Assembly (NCBI GenBank): GCA_002685075.1
Contig: NYWO01000115.1
Span: 1 to 46,952, forward strand
Origin: Arcobacter sp.
GTDB lineage: Bacteria > Campylobacterota > Campylobacteria > Campylobacterales > Arcobacteraceae
Reading direction: 5' to 3'
Length of the DNA stretch: 46,952 nt
Part shown: positions 1-8,800 of the stretch, in pieces
How positions within the stretch are numbered: the stretch's first letter is position 1
Layout of the letters: each line of letters opens with the position of its first letter
Program-made: the position numbers and the translations under genes
Notes under the pieces: generated by a model
What the model was told of the DNA's origin: nothing
Databases searched by the model: none
The model's input: the letters and a program-made list of their open reading frames with translations, nothing else

Positions 1-3000
1 AAAAAATATTAGTTGTTGGGGCAGGACCAATTATTATTGGTCAAGCTTGTGAGTTTGATTATTCTGGAACACAAGCATGCAAAGCTCTAAAAGATGAGGG
101 CTACAAAGTTGTTTTAATTAATTCAAATCCAGCAACAATTATGACAGATCCAGAGTTTGCTGATAGAACTTATATAGAGCCAATCACTGAAGAAATGGTT
201 GCAAAAATAATCAAAAAAGAAAATATTGATGCTATCTTACCTACAATGGGTGGACAAACTGCACTAAATGTTGCAACATCTATGTATGATAAAGGAATGC
301 TTGAAGGAATTCAATTCCTTGGAGCTCATCCAGATGCTATTAAAAAAGGTGAAGAAAGACAACTTTTTAATGATGCAATGATTAAAATTGGTATGGATTT
401 ACCAAAAAGTGCAAATGCTTATTCTGTTGACGAAGCAATTGAGGTTGCTAAAGATATTGGTTTCCCTGTAATTTCAAGAGCTTCATTTACGCTAGCTGGT
501 GGTGGTTCTGGTGTTGCATATAATATGGAAGAGTTTAAAGCACTAGCTGCTGCTGGTATTGATGCATCTCCAATTAATGAAATTGAAATCATGGAATCAA
601 TGCTTGGCTGGAAAGAATATGAAATGGAAGTTATCAGAGATAAAAAAGATAACTGTATTATTGTATGTTCAATCGAAAACTTAGACCCAATGGGTGTTCA
701 TACAGGTGATAGTATTACTGTTGCACCTGCACTTACTTTAACTGATAAAGAATACCAAGATATGAGAAATGCATCTTTTGCAATTCTTAGAGAAATTGGT
801 GTTGATACAGGTGGATCTAACGTGCAATTTTCAATTTGTCCAAAAACTGGAAGAATGATTGTAATTGAAATGAATCCAAGAGTATCAAGATCTTCAGCTC
901 TTGCAAGTAAGGCAACTGGTTATCCTATTGCAAAAGTTGCTACACTTTTAGCAGTTGGATTTACTTTAGATGAAATTGAAAATGATATTACAGGTACAAC
1001 AGCTTCATTTGAACCAGTAATTGATTATGTTGTTACAAAAATTCCTCGATTTACTTTTGAAAAATTCCCTAAAGCAAACTCTACGTTAACAACAGCAATG
1101 AAATCAGTTGGTGAAGTAATGTCTATGGGTAGAACATTTAATGAATCTATGCAAAAAGCACTTTGTTCACTTGAAACTGGTCTTTGTGGTTTTGATTCTA
1201 TTTCTACTGATATGGAGCAAATTAAAAAAGAGATTAGAAGACCAAATGATTCAAGAGCATTATATGTAATGGATGGAATGAGACAAGGTCTTACAAATGA
1301 AGAAATTTTTGATCTTTGTGCTATTGATCCATGGTTCTTAACTAAATTTAGAGAAATTTATAATATTGAAGCTTCAATGACTGAATCAATTTTAAGTGAT
1401 GAATTAGCTATGAGAACTGCAAAAACAAATGGTTTCTCTGATGTAATGATTGCAAGACTTATTGGTAAAACTGAAGAAGATGTATATAATGCTAGAAAAA
1501 CTTTTGATATAAACTTAGAATACAATGAAGTTGATACTTGTGCTGCTGAATTTAAAGCATTAACACCATATCTTTATTCAACTACAAATATTACTAAATT
1601 ACCAAAAGTTGCAAAGCCTGAATCTGATGAAAAGAAAGTTATGATTATTGGTGGTGGTCCAAATAGAATTGGTCAAGGTATTGAGTTTGATTATTGTTGT
1701 GTTCATGCCTCATTTGCTTTAAATGAAATGGGTGTTAAGACTATTATGTATAACTGTAATCCAGAAACAGTATCTACAGATTATGATACATCAGATGTTT
1801 TATACTTCGAACCAATTGATTTTGAACATGTAAGATCAGTAATTGAAACTGAGCAACCAGATGGTGTAATTGTACACTTCGGTGGACAAACTCCATTAAA
1901 ATTAGCAAATGCTTTAACAGATGCAGGTGCTAAGATTATAGGTACTACTGCTGCGGTTATTGATTTAGCAGAAGATAGAAAAAAATTCTCTAAATTTGTA
2001 GAAGAAGCTGGATTATTACAACCAGAAAATGGAACAGCTGTAGAAGTAGAAGAAGCAATTGAAATTGCTGAAAGAATAGGTTACCCTGTACTTGTTCGTC
2101 CTTCATTTGTACTTGGTGGAAGAGGAATGAGAATTGTTTACTCAACTGCAGAATTAAAACAATATATGGATGAAGCTGTATCTGTTTCAAATGATGCACC
2201 TGTATTAATTGATAGATTCCTTGATAGAGCAGTTGAACTTGATGTTGATTGTATTTGTGATGGAAAAGAAGTATATATTGGTGGAATTATGCAACATATT
2301 GAAGAAGCTGGAATTCACTCAGGTGATTCTGCTTGTTCTTTACCTCCAATTTCAATTTCAGATGAATTAATCAAAGAATTAGAAACAAAAACAAAAACTA
2401 TGGCACTTAATTTAGGTGTTGTTGGTCTTATGAATGTTCAATATGCAATTCATAAAGGTCAAATTTACTTAATTGAAGTAAATCCAAGAGCTTCTAGAAC
2501 TGTTCCTTTTGTATCAAAAGCAACAGGTATGCCACTTGCAAAAGTTGCTACTAGAGTTATGTGGGGTGAATCTTTAAGAGATGCTTTATCTTCATATAAT
2601 TTTGAATTAGTATGGGAAGGGAATGGTGTATTAAAGCCAATTTTAAGAGATCACGTTGCTGTTAAAGAAGCAGTTTTCCCATTCAATAAATTATCAGGTT
2701 CAGATATGATCTTAACTCCTGAAATGAAATCTACTGGTGAAGTTATGGGAATTTCTGATAGCTTTGGTGAGTCTTATGCAAAAGCACAAAGTGCAGCTAA
2801 AAATGATTTACCATTAAGTGGTAAAGTATTTATTTCATTATGTGATTTAGATAAAGAATTTGCTCCTAAAATTGCTAAAGGTTTAGTTGATGAAGGTTTT
2901 ACAGTAGTTGCTACAGGTGGAACTCATAAAACTATTGAAGCTGCTGGAATTGAATGTGAGAAAGTTCTTAAAATTTCTGAAGGACGTCCAAATATTACAG

Positions 3001-3221
3001 ATTCTATTACAAATGGTGAAATTGCCTTAGCATTTAATACATCAGATGGAAAAGAATCATCAAAAGATGATGGTAAAAATATCAGACGTGCAGTATTAAA
3101 AGAGAATGTTCCTTATGTAACAACAGCATCAGCAGCTCTTGCTTGTGTTGAATCTATTACTGTATTAAAAAAGAAAAATGGATTAGGTGTTAAATCTATC
3201 CAAGAGTTCTTAAACGATTAA
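1..3221 (+). CDS. carB: Carbamoyl-phosphate synthase large subunit, 5' end cut by window
   Basis: Makes carbamoyl phosphate from ammonia (delivered by the CarA glutaminase), bicarbonate and two ATP, feeding arginine and pyrimidine synthesis in the cytoplasm. The frame is open from base 3, reading [20 protein letters not shown], the classic CarB N-terminus, so only about ten codons and the start lie upstream; the ATG at 141 is internal. The 1,072 visible codons match the usual length near 1,075. Two ATP-grasp halves are visible: the first has [15 protein letters not shown] (about 483-527), the second begins with [17 protein letters not shown] (about 1644) and has [15 protein letters not shown] (about 2098-2142). 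A C-terminal MGS-like allosteric domain starts near 2815 and carries [14 protein letters not shown]. The stop is TAA at 3219-3221. No key residue appears missing. The small YrdC-like gene follows after 8 bases. Identity is certain; the upstream promoter and any carA are out of view. Confidence 0.98.
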   Translation, partial: KILVVGAGPIIIGQACEFDYSGTQACKALKDEGYKVVLINSNPATIMTDPEFADRTYIEPITEEMVAKIIKKENIDAILPTMGGQTALNVATSMYDKGMLEGIQFLGAHPDAIKKGEERQLFNDAMIKIGMDLPKSANAYSVDEAIEVAKDIGFPVISRASFTLAGGGSGVAYNMEEFKALAAAGIDASPINEIEIMESMLGWKEYEMEVIRDKKDNCIIVCSIENLDPMGVHTGDSITVAPALTLTDKEYQDMRNASFAILREIGVDTGGSNVQFSICPKTGRMIVIEMNPRVSRSSALASKATGYPIAKVATLLAVGFTLDEIENDITGTTASFEPVIDYVVTKIPRFTFEKFPKANSTLTTAMKSVGEVMSMGRTFNESMQKALCSLETGLCGFDSISTDMEQIKKEIRRPNDSRALYVMDGMRQGLTNEEIFDLCAIDPWFLTKFREIYNIEASMTESILSDELAMRTAKTNGFSDVMIARLIGKTEEDVYNARKTFDINLEYNEVDTCAAEFKALTPYLYSTTNITKLPKVAKPESDEKKVMIIGGGPNRIGQGIEFDYCCVHASFALNEMGVKTIMYNCNPETVSTDYDTSDVLYFEPIDFEHVRSVIETEQPDGVIVHFGGQTPLKLANALTDAGAKIIGTTAAVIDLAEDRKKFSKFVEEAGLLQPENGTAVEVEEAIEIAERIGYPVLVRPSFVLGGRGMRIVYSTAELKQYMDEAVSVSNDAPVLIDRFLDRAVELDVDCICDGKEVYIGGIMQHIEEAGIHSGDSACSLPPISISDELIKELETKTKTMALNLGVVGLMNVQYAIHKGQIYLIEVNPRASRTVPFVSKATGMPLAKVATRVMWGESLRDALSSYNFELVWEGNGVLKPILRDHVAVKEAVFPFNKLSGSDMILTPEMKSTGEVMGISDSFGESYAKAQSAAKNDLPLSGKVFISLCDLDKEFAPKIAKGLVDEGFTVVATGGTHKTIEAAGIECEKVLKISEGRPNITDSITNGEIALAFNTSDGKESSKDDGKNIRRAVLKENVPYVTTASAALACVESITVLKKKNGLGVKSIQEFLND

Positions 3222-3229
3222 ATCTTTTT

Positions 3230-3673
3230 ATGGACTCATCGCTAGTTTATCTAGTTCAAACAGATACGACAGTTGGTTTTTCATCTTCAAATGATGAAAA
3301 GCTTTCTGTTGTAAAACAAAGACCAAAATCAAAAAAAATACTTCATACAGTTGATTCTTTTAAAACTTTACAAGAGCATACAAGAGTTCCAAAAAAATAT
3401 AGAAAAAGAGTTAGAAACTCTAAAAAAACTACATTTATCTATCCAAATAAAAAATCATTTAGAGTTATTCCTAAAGAGAATAAGTTTTATTCTTTTATAT
3501 CAAAATTTAATACTTTATATTCAACTTCAGCGAATTTAACATCAAAAAATTTTGAAATGGATTTTGCTTTAAAAAACTGTGATATTATTGTTTATACAAA
3601 AGATGGATTTAGTGAAAAAAGTTCTTCAAGTATTTATTTGCTTACTAAAAATAAAAAGACTAAAATTAGATAA
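3230..3673 (+). CDS. Small YrdC/Sua5/YciO-family protein (TsaC-like)
   Basis: A 147-residue protein with hallmarks of the YrdC fold: an N-terminal strand followed by QTDTTVGF, corresponding to the PTDTVYG motif of TsaC/Sua5; a KQRPKSKKI motif matching the conserved K-R-P nucleotide site; a strongly basic central KKYRKRVRNSKKTTFIYP; and YSTSANLTSKNF, equivalent to the STSAN motif near the C-terminus. TsaC/Sua5 proteins make threonylcarbamoyl-AMP for the t6A modification of tRNA. This protein is shorter than typical TsaC (about 190 residues) and has lost the loops around the second half of the fold, so it may bind RNA or nucleotide without catalysing that reaction. It starts 8 bases after carB, with no clear Shine-Dalgarno, so translation may be coupled to carB. 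I infer co-transcription with carB. Family membership is fairly sure, the exact activity is not. Confidence 0.78.
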   Translation: MDSSLVYLVQTDTTVGFSSSNDEKLSVVKQRPKSKKILHTVDSFKTLQEHTRVPKKYRKRVRNSKKTTFIYPNKKSFRVIPKENKFYSFISKFNTLYSTSANLTSKNFEMDFALKNCDIIVYTKDGFSEKSSSSIYLLTKNKKTKIR

Positions 3674-3680
3674 AATAAGT

Positions 3681-3684
3681 AGGA
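3681..3684 (+). promoter_or_regulatory. Ribosome binding site for the P-loop ATPase gene
   Basis: AGGA sits 6 bases before the ATG at 3691, in the 17-base gap after the TAA of the YrdC-like gene. It supports 3691 as the start. Confidence 0.6.
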
Positions 3685-3690
3685 TTAAAT

Positions 3691-4998
3691 ATGTTTTTAC
3701 AAAGAGAAAAAGAGTTAGAATCTTTAAATAGTAGTTATAACAGTGCTAATTCAACTATTGATTTTATATTTGGTTCAAAAAATAGTGGGAAAACTTTTCT
3801 ACTTCATGAGTATATAAAAGATAAAGAAAATATCTATTTCGCTAATTATGAAATGATACCAACTCATTTCTTCACACAAATGGGTAATACTTTAAATAAA
3901 CACTTTAATCAAGCAAAGATATCAGGTAACCCCTTTACTTGCTTCTTAGAGGTTTTAAAGCTCTTAGAGAAGCAAACAATTGAAAAAAAACTTATTATAA
4001 TTTTAGAAGATTTTCAAAATATTTTAAAAGTTGATAAAAATGCTTTATCAGATTTAATAAAGTTTTGGAAAAAAAGTCTAAAAGATAAAAATATTCAAAT
4101 AATAGTATCTTCTTGTTTATTTTTTAATGACTCTTATAAAAATGATTTAGAAAGAGTATCAAATGTTATTATTAATCTTGAATATCTAAATTTTATAGCA
4201 ATAAAAGAGTTTTTCCCTGAAATGAATAGACTAGACCAACTTTACGTATATTCACTTCTAGGAACAACTCCTTCAAATTTAAAATACTATAATCCTAAAA
4301 TAGACTTCACTGAAAATATATATAATCTATTTTTATCAGCTAACTCATATCTTTTTGATTATGGCATTAGAGTTCTTAAAAATGAAATTAGTGATATTGG
4401 AACATACTCTTCAATTTTACACTCAATATCAAAAGGAAATACTAAAATAGGGGATATTGCAAACTCTTTAGATGTTAAATCAACTCACTTATCTAGATAT
4501 TTACAAAAGCTAATTGATATGATGATTATTAAAAAAAGTATTCCAATTGGAGATAATCAAAAAACTTCAAAATTTGGTAGATATGAGATAAAAGATAATG
4601 CTTTAAAATTCTGGTTTTCTTATATATATCCAAATCTTACCGCCTTACAACTAGGCGATATAAAAGAAATAAGTGAGTTAATACAGGATGAATTTATAAG
4701 AAAAACTGTTTTCTTATCTTATAAAAGATGTATAAAAGAAATCATCGATAATAAACAAAAAGAGATCTTCTCTTACACTCCAATTGCAATTGGCTCTTGG
4801 TGGGATAATAACAATAACTCAATTGATTTAATAGCTCATGATAGAAAAACTGTGACATTTGTTCAGATACTTTGGGAAGATAAAGATGTTGCAAAAATCT
4901 CATATGGAAAGTTAAAATCAGCGTCAGAAAAGTTTCAAACTTCATTAAAAAAGAAGTACATTCTTGTAACAAAAAATACCTTTTTTAATATGAAATGA
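3691..4998 (+). CDS. P-loop ATPase with winged helix and DUF234-like C-terminal domain
   Basis: A 435-residue protein of the archaeal-type ATPase plus DUF234 family (STAND/AAA-like P-loop NTPases, function unclear, also found in many bacteria). Walker A is GSKNSGKT (residues 28-35) and Walker B is IIILED (102-107). A winged-helix segment covers about 245-285 (IGDIANSL, THLSRYLQKL). The C-terminal part (about 330-420) keeps the IGSWWD motif at 368-372, typical of the PD-(D/E)XK-like domain of DUF234. The usual second motif, which reads like E-C-K-W in relatives as I remember them, is replaced by QILW (392-395), and the earlier E-I-D is S-I-D, so nuclease activity may be lost. Start is set by AGGA at 3681-3684. 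It shares the direction of carB but no obvious pathway with it or with the adhesin locus. The last codons precede the regulatory region of the giant gene. Confidence 0.8.
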   Translation: MFLQREKELESLNSSYNSANSTIDFIFGSKNSGKTFLLHEYIKDKENIYFANYEMIPTHFFTQMGNTLNKHFNQAKISGNPFTCFLEVLKLLEKQTIEKKLIIILEDFQNILKVDKNALSDLIKFWKKSLKDKNIQIIVSSCLFFNDSYKNDLERVSNVIINLEYLNFIAIKEFFPEMNRLDQLYVYSLLGTTPSNLKYYNPKIDFTENIYNLFLSANSYLFDYGIRVLKNEISDIGTYSSILHSISKGNTKIGDIANSLDVKSTHLSRYLQKLIDMMIIKKSIPIGDNQKTSKFGRYEIKDNALKFWFSYIYPNLTALQLGDIKEISELIQDEFIRKTVFLSYKRCIKEIIDNKQKEIFSYTPIAIGSWWDNNNNSIDLIAHDRKTVTFVQILWEDKDVAKISYGKLKSASEKFQTSLKKKYILVTKNTFFNMK

Positions 4999-5014
4999 TA
5001 AAAAATAACTTTAT

Positions 5015-5035
5015 TGTAAATTAATAAAATTTACA
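5015..5035. repeat. Inverted repeat TGTAAATT-N5-AATTTACA
   Basis: A perfect 8-base inverted repeat with the loop AATAA, starting 17 bases after the ATPase stop codon and followed by TTTTA. It could be a weak terminator of the upstream operon or an operator. The stem has only two G-C pairs, so a conventional rho-independent terminator is unlikely. Confidence 0.45.
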
Positions 5036-5081
5036 TTTTATATAATAATTATGTTGTTTTACATATTTATTATATATTGTT

Positions 5082-5097
5082 TATATACTTGTATATA
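5082..5097. repeat. Palindrome TATATAC-TT-GTATATA
   Basis: A perfect 7-base inverted repeat with a 2-base spacer, about 85-100 bases upstream of the promoter's -10 element. The shape would suit a dimeric regulator, but none is identified and AT-rich sequence makes chance occurrence plausible. Confidence 0.3.
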
Positions 5098-5171
5098 GTA
5101 TATCTTATCTATATATGTTTGTTTACATAAATAAATATTCTAAATAAACTAGGTATATTATACATATGGTC

Positions 5172-5186
5172 TTTTTTAGCTATAAT
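5172..5186 (+). promoter_or_regulatory. Sigma-70-type promoter of the giant adhesin gene
   Basis: The sequence TTTTTTAGCTATAAT ends in a perfect TATAAT (5181-5186), preceded by a T run and AGC. This resembles Campylobacterota housekeeping promoters, which have T-rich upstream sequence rather than a clear -35 box. Predicted transcription would begin near 5192-5194, giving a leader of only about 28 bases before the ATG at 5221. Nearly the same string recurs before the second operon at 40893-40906. Confidence 0.65.
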
Positions 5187-5188
5187 AA

Positions 5189-5210
5189 TTGTAATTAAGT
5201 ATTATTACAA
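5189..5210 (+). promoter_or_regulatory. Inverted repeat spanning the predicted transcript start and Shine-Dalgarno
   Basis: TTGTAAT (5189-5195) is perfectly complementary to ATTACAA (5204-5210) across an 8-base loop. The right arm runs into the first bases of the AAGGA ribosome binding site. It may be an operator over the transcription start, or a weak leader hairpin; the predicted transcript would lack the first few bases of the left arm. Confidence 0.35.
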
Positions 5211-5213
5211 GGA
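5209..5213 (+). promoter_or_regulatory. Ribosome binding site of the giant adhesin gene
   Basis: AAGGA lies 7 bases before the ATG at 5221, a strong match by the standards of this window, and fixes the start codon. Confidence 0.8.
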
Positions 5214-5220
5214 AAATATT

Positions 5221-5820
5221 ATGGCAACGGATAATAAATATATAAAGTATCAAAATAAAAGTTTAAAAATCATAGATAAACCTCTTCAAGGTGAAAATAT
5301 AGCAGTATATGTAAGACCTGGAGATTTAGTAGATTTTAAAATTCCAGGAATTGATTTAGAAGATTTAGAATATCAGTTGGTTGGCGGAGATATTGTAATG
5401 GATATCCCAGGATATGGAACCTTTACTTTTGTATCAATGGCTTTAATGGGCTTTAATGATACTCCTCCTACATTTGCTAGTAATTCTGGAAAACAACTTA
5501 CTTTAGGCGATATATTATCAGAAGTTAAAGAAATCAATTCCTTGCCTATTGATTCTTTAGTTTCAAATGCTGAAGTTAATATTCCTGATAATACTGCAAA
5601 AGAAAATGCAGAAGGTGATGCTACTCAGAATAATGCAGAAGCTACTCCTCAAGTAATAATACAAGAAATAGAAGTTGCTCCTGAAGATAATCCAGATGAA
5701 ACAGAAGAAGTATCAGAGTTTGAAATTCCACCTGTTGAAGAAGTTGAACTAGTTGAAGTTGATTTTACAAGTAATGAAGAATCTGTAAGTACAAGTTCTA
5801 AAACAGAAGAGTCAATTACT
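5221..5820 (+). other. N-terminal domain and acidic linker of the giant adhesin
   Basis: Residues 1-110 form a compact beta-rich segment with VRPGDLVDFKIPG, YQLVGGDIVMDIPGYG and FASNSGKQLTLGDIL. A gel-like alternation of hydrophobic strands and Gly-Asp turns resembles the prefix domains at the start of BapA- and LapA-type adhesins, which can act as retention plugs. Residues 111-200 are a low-complexity Glu/Pro/Ala linker. There is no Sec signal peptide, consistent with type I export directed by the C-terminus. The retention role is inferred from position only. Confidence 0.5.
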
Positions 5821-8800
5821 GAAGGAATAACACCTGTTCTATCATTTGATATTGATATTCAACATATTAATTTAAATGATGAGACAACATCTTCTATACT
5901 AACTGTTGAAGGTGGTGGAGGTGTTTCATATGATAATATTTATCCTGATGTAAACACAACTGCTGATAGAGCAGCTATTGCTAAACAAACTAATTCAGAA
6001 TTAATAGACTATTCTTATATTACAAATACACAAGCAAGTAGTTTGGTAATAAATGCAGACAATAGTAATCTTATTGATGAGAATAAAGTATCTAGAACAA
6101 TAAGTTTAAATCCTAGCCAACCAGAGGGATTTGCAATAGAAACTATAACTCTAGAAACTTCAACTTCAGTTGATGGATTAAATATAGAGTATGCAACTCT
6201 CTCTGGGGGTAATTGGATAATAAAAAAAGATAATCCAGCTACTGAAGAAATTGATGGTTTTACTTTTGATTCTTCTGGAAATATAGAAGTTATATTTTCA
6301 TTAGATAGAAATCAAACAAATGATAATTTTGAATTAAAAATAAGTGCAGAGTCAATTTTTAGTTTAGATAATGTTTCAGAAGAGAATTTATCAACAATAG
6401 AAACTCCGGTTGAAACAACTATAGACTTTACAAAAACTTACGGAGTAAATGTAAAAGAAATAGTTGATGTAAATGATACGAATGAGTATTTATTTAATTC
6501 TTTTACAAATAGTAGTGGTAAGGTATATACAAGCGGATTTGTAATAACTACAAACATAAATGACAATATAATTTATGGATCGGAAACGGTTAAGAATGTT
6601 GTTAATGGAGGTGTTGCTAATGATACAGTTATTACTGGATCAGCTAATGACACAATTTATGGAAACAGTGGAAATGATATTATAACTTCAGGACTTGGTG
6701 ATGATATAGTTGATGGTGGAGATGGAAATGATACTTTAGACTTTTCAAATATTGATGACCAAGATAATATTGGTATTAAAGCAAATTTAAGTTCAATTGA
6801 TGATCCTTTAATTAATAAAGGGACTATTACAGGAGATGGTGTAGATACTGTTTCAGATATAGAAAATATTATAGGTACTCAAGATAATGATCTTTTAATT
6901 GGTGATGATAAAGTAAATATTTTAAAAGGTGAAAATGGGGCTGATACATTATATGGAAATGAAGGTGACGATACCTTAGAAGGTGGCTCTGGAAATGATA
7001 CGATAGAAGGTGGTATTGGTGAAGATGTATTAAAAGGTGATGATGGAACTGATACTGTTAGTTACGCAAATGCTGTAAGTGCTGACACAAATGGAGTTAC
7101 AGTAAACTTGGAAGATAATCCTGATTTTGAAGGTAAAGGAAGTGCTACTGGAATAGATGGAATAGATATCTTATATGATTTTGAAAATGTTATAGGATCA
7201 AATTATAAAGATACGATAATAGGGAATAACTCAAATAATATATTAAATGCTCTTGATGGCGATGATCTTATTATTGGAAATGAGGGGAATGATACAATCG
7301 ATGGTGGAGAAGGAGTAGATACTGTAGATTTTACTGATGCAGGTTCCTTAGAAATAGTCGATTTAGTAGATGGGAAAGCCTCAGGTGGTGATGGAATTGA
7401 TAGTTTAATAAGTATTGAAAATATTGTAGGTTCTCAATTTGGTGATACATTAAAAGGTAACGAAAAGAATAATAAACTAGAAGGTGGTAAAGGTGATGAT
7501 ACTATCTATGGTGGTTTAAATGATGATGAAATCTATGGTGGTTTAGATGATGAAACTTATGATGATAATGATACCGCTAGTTATGAAGATATAATATCTT
7601 CAGCAGATGGTATACAAGGTGTAGTTGTTGATCTTACAAAAACATCAATACAAGATACGATAAATGCAGGTAATGATTTACTTGTAGATATTGAAAACTT
7701 AATTGGTTCGACTTTTAATGATACTCTTACTGGTGATTCAAAAAATAATACACTTCTAGGTGGAGATGGAAATGATACTATTTTTGCAGGTGGAAGTGAA
7801 GCAACTGGAAATGATTATGTTGATGGTGGTTTAGGAAATGATGATTTATTAAGTTTTAATAATTTAACTGACATTGTAAAAGTTGATTTAAAAGAAAGTG
7901 TTAGCCAAGATACTGGAGCTGGTGGAAATATTTTTATTACAAATATTGAAAATATAGAAGGTGGTTCTGCTAACGATATTTTAACAGGGAATGAAAAAGA
8001 CAATTCTCTTTTAGGGTTATCTGGAGATGATTTACTTTCAGGTGGTTTAGGTAAAGATACTCTTTTAGGTGGAGAAAATAATGATACTTTAATAGGTGGA
8101 TCTGGAAATGATTTTCTTGATGGTGGTGAAGGTGATGAAGATGAAGTTAATTATGCAGAGGCAAGTGATGGCGTAAATTTAACGTTAGCTGAAGATGGTT
8201 TAGAGGCAACAGCTACAATTGGATCAGGAGATGAAAAAGAAGAAGATGTAATAAAAAATATCGAAAATATTACAGGTTCACAATATACTGATATTTTAAC
8301 TGGAAATAGTAAAAATAATAGTATTGATGCAGGTTCAGGAAATGATTCTTTAAAGGCAAGCGCCGGTGAAGATATTTTTGTAGGTAATATAGGTAGTGAT
8401 ACTGTTGATTACCATGATATTGATACCAGTACATTTACAACAGGTTTAAATGTAGAATTAAAAACTACTGATGAAGCTACTTTAACACTGAATGGAAATG
8501 ATAAAGACTCATTATATACTGTAGAAAATATTATAGGTACTGATTTAAAAGATATCATTAAAGGTGATAGTGAAGCAAATATTTTAGAAGGTAAAGAAGG
8601 TAATGATACTCTTTATGGTGGAGAAGGAAATGATTATCTTGATGGTGGAACTAATACTGACTTTTCAACAGAAAATGATTGGTTAGATTATTCAACAGCA
8701 GATTCCACTGTAACTTCAACAGGTTTAAAAGGAATAACTGTTGATTTAAGTATTACAACTCAACAGCAAGTTAGTGAAACTGAAGGCTTTGATACTATTA

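Larger units (their letters stand above)
4999..5220. other. Intergenic control region before the giant adhesin gene
   Basis: These 222 bases contain no credible ORF and are almost wholly A and T. They hold, in order, a perfect 8-base inverted repeat at 5015-5035, a 7-base palindrome at 5082-5097, a promoter-like T-run plus TATAAT ending at 5186, and a third inverted repeat at 5189-5210 that reaches into the Shine-Dalgarno. The density of symmetric elements in front of a 30-kb gene suggests regulation, but AT-rich DNA produces short palindromes easily, so each alone is weak. Confidence 0.6.

Noticed and set aside
141-143. ATG at 141 as start of carB
   Set aside because: The frame is open to base 3 and the upstream codons encode the conserved CarB N-terminus; the true start is outside the window.
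5015-5035. Rho-independent terminator of the ATPase gene
   Set aside because: The hairpin is symmetric but contains only two G-C pairs and is followed by only four T, so I list it as an inverted repeat and not as a terminator.
5551-5820. A LapG cleavage site after the N-terminal domain
   Set aside because: I looked for TAAG, PAAG or AAAG in the linker and found none.
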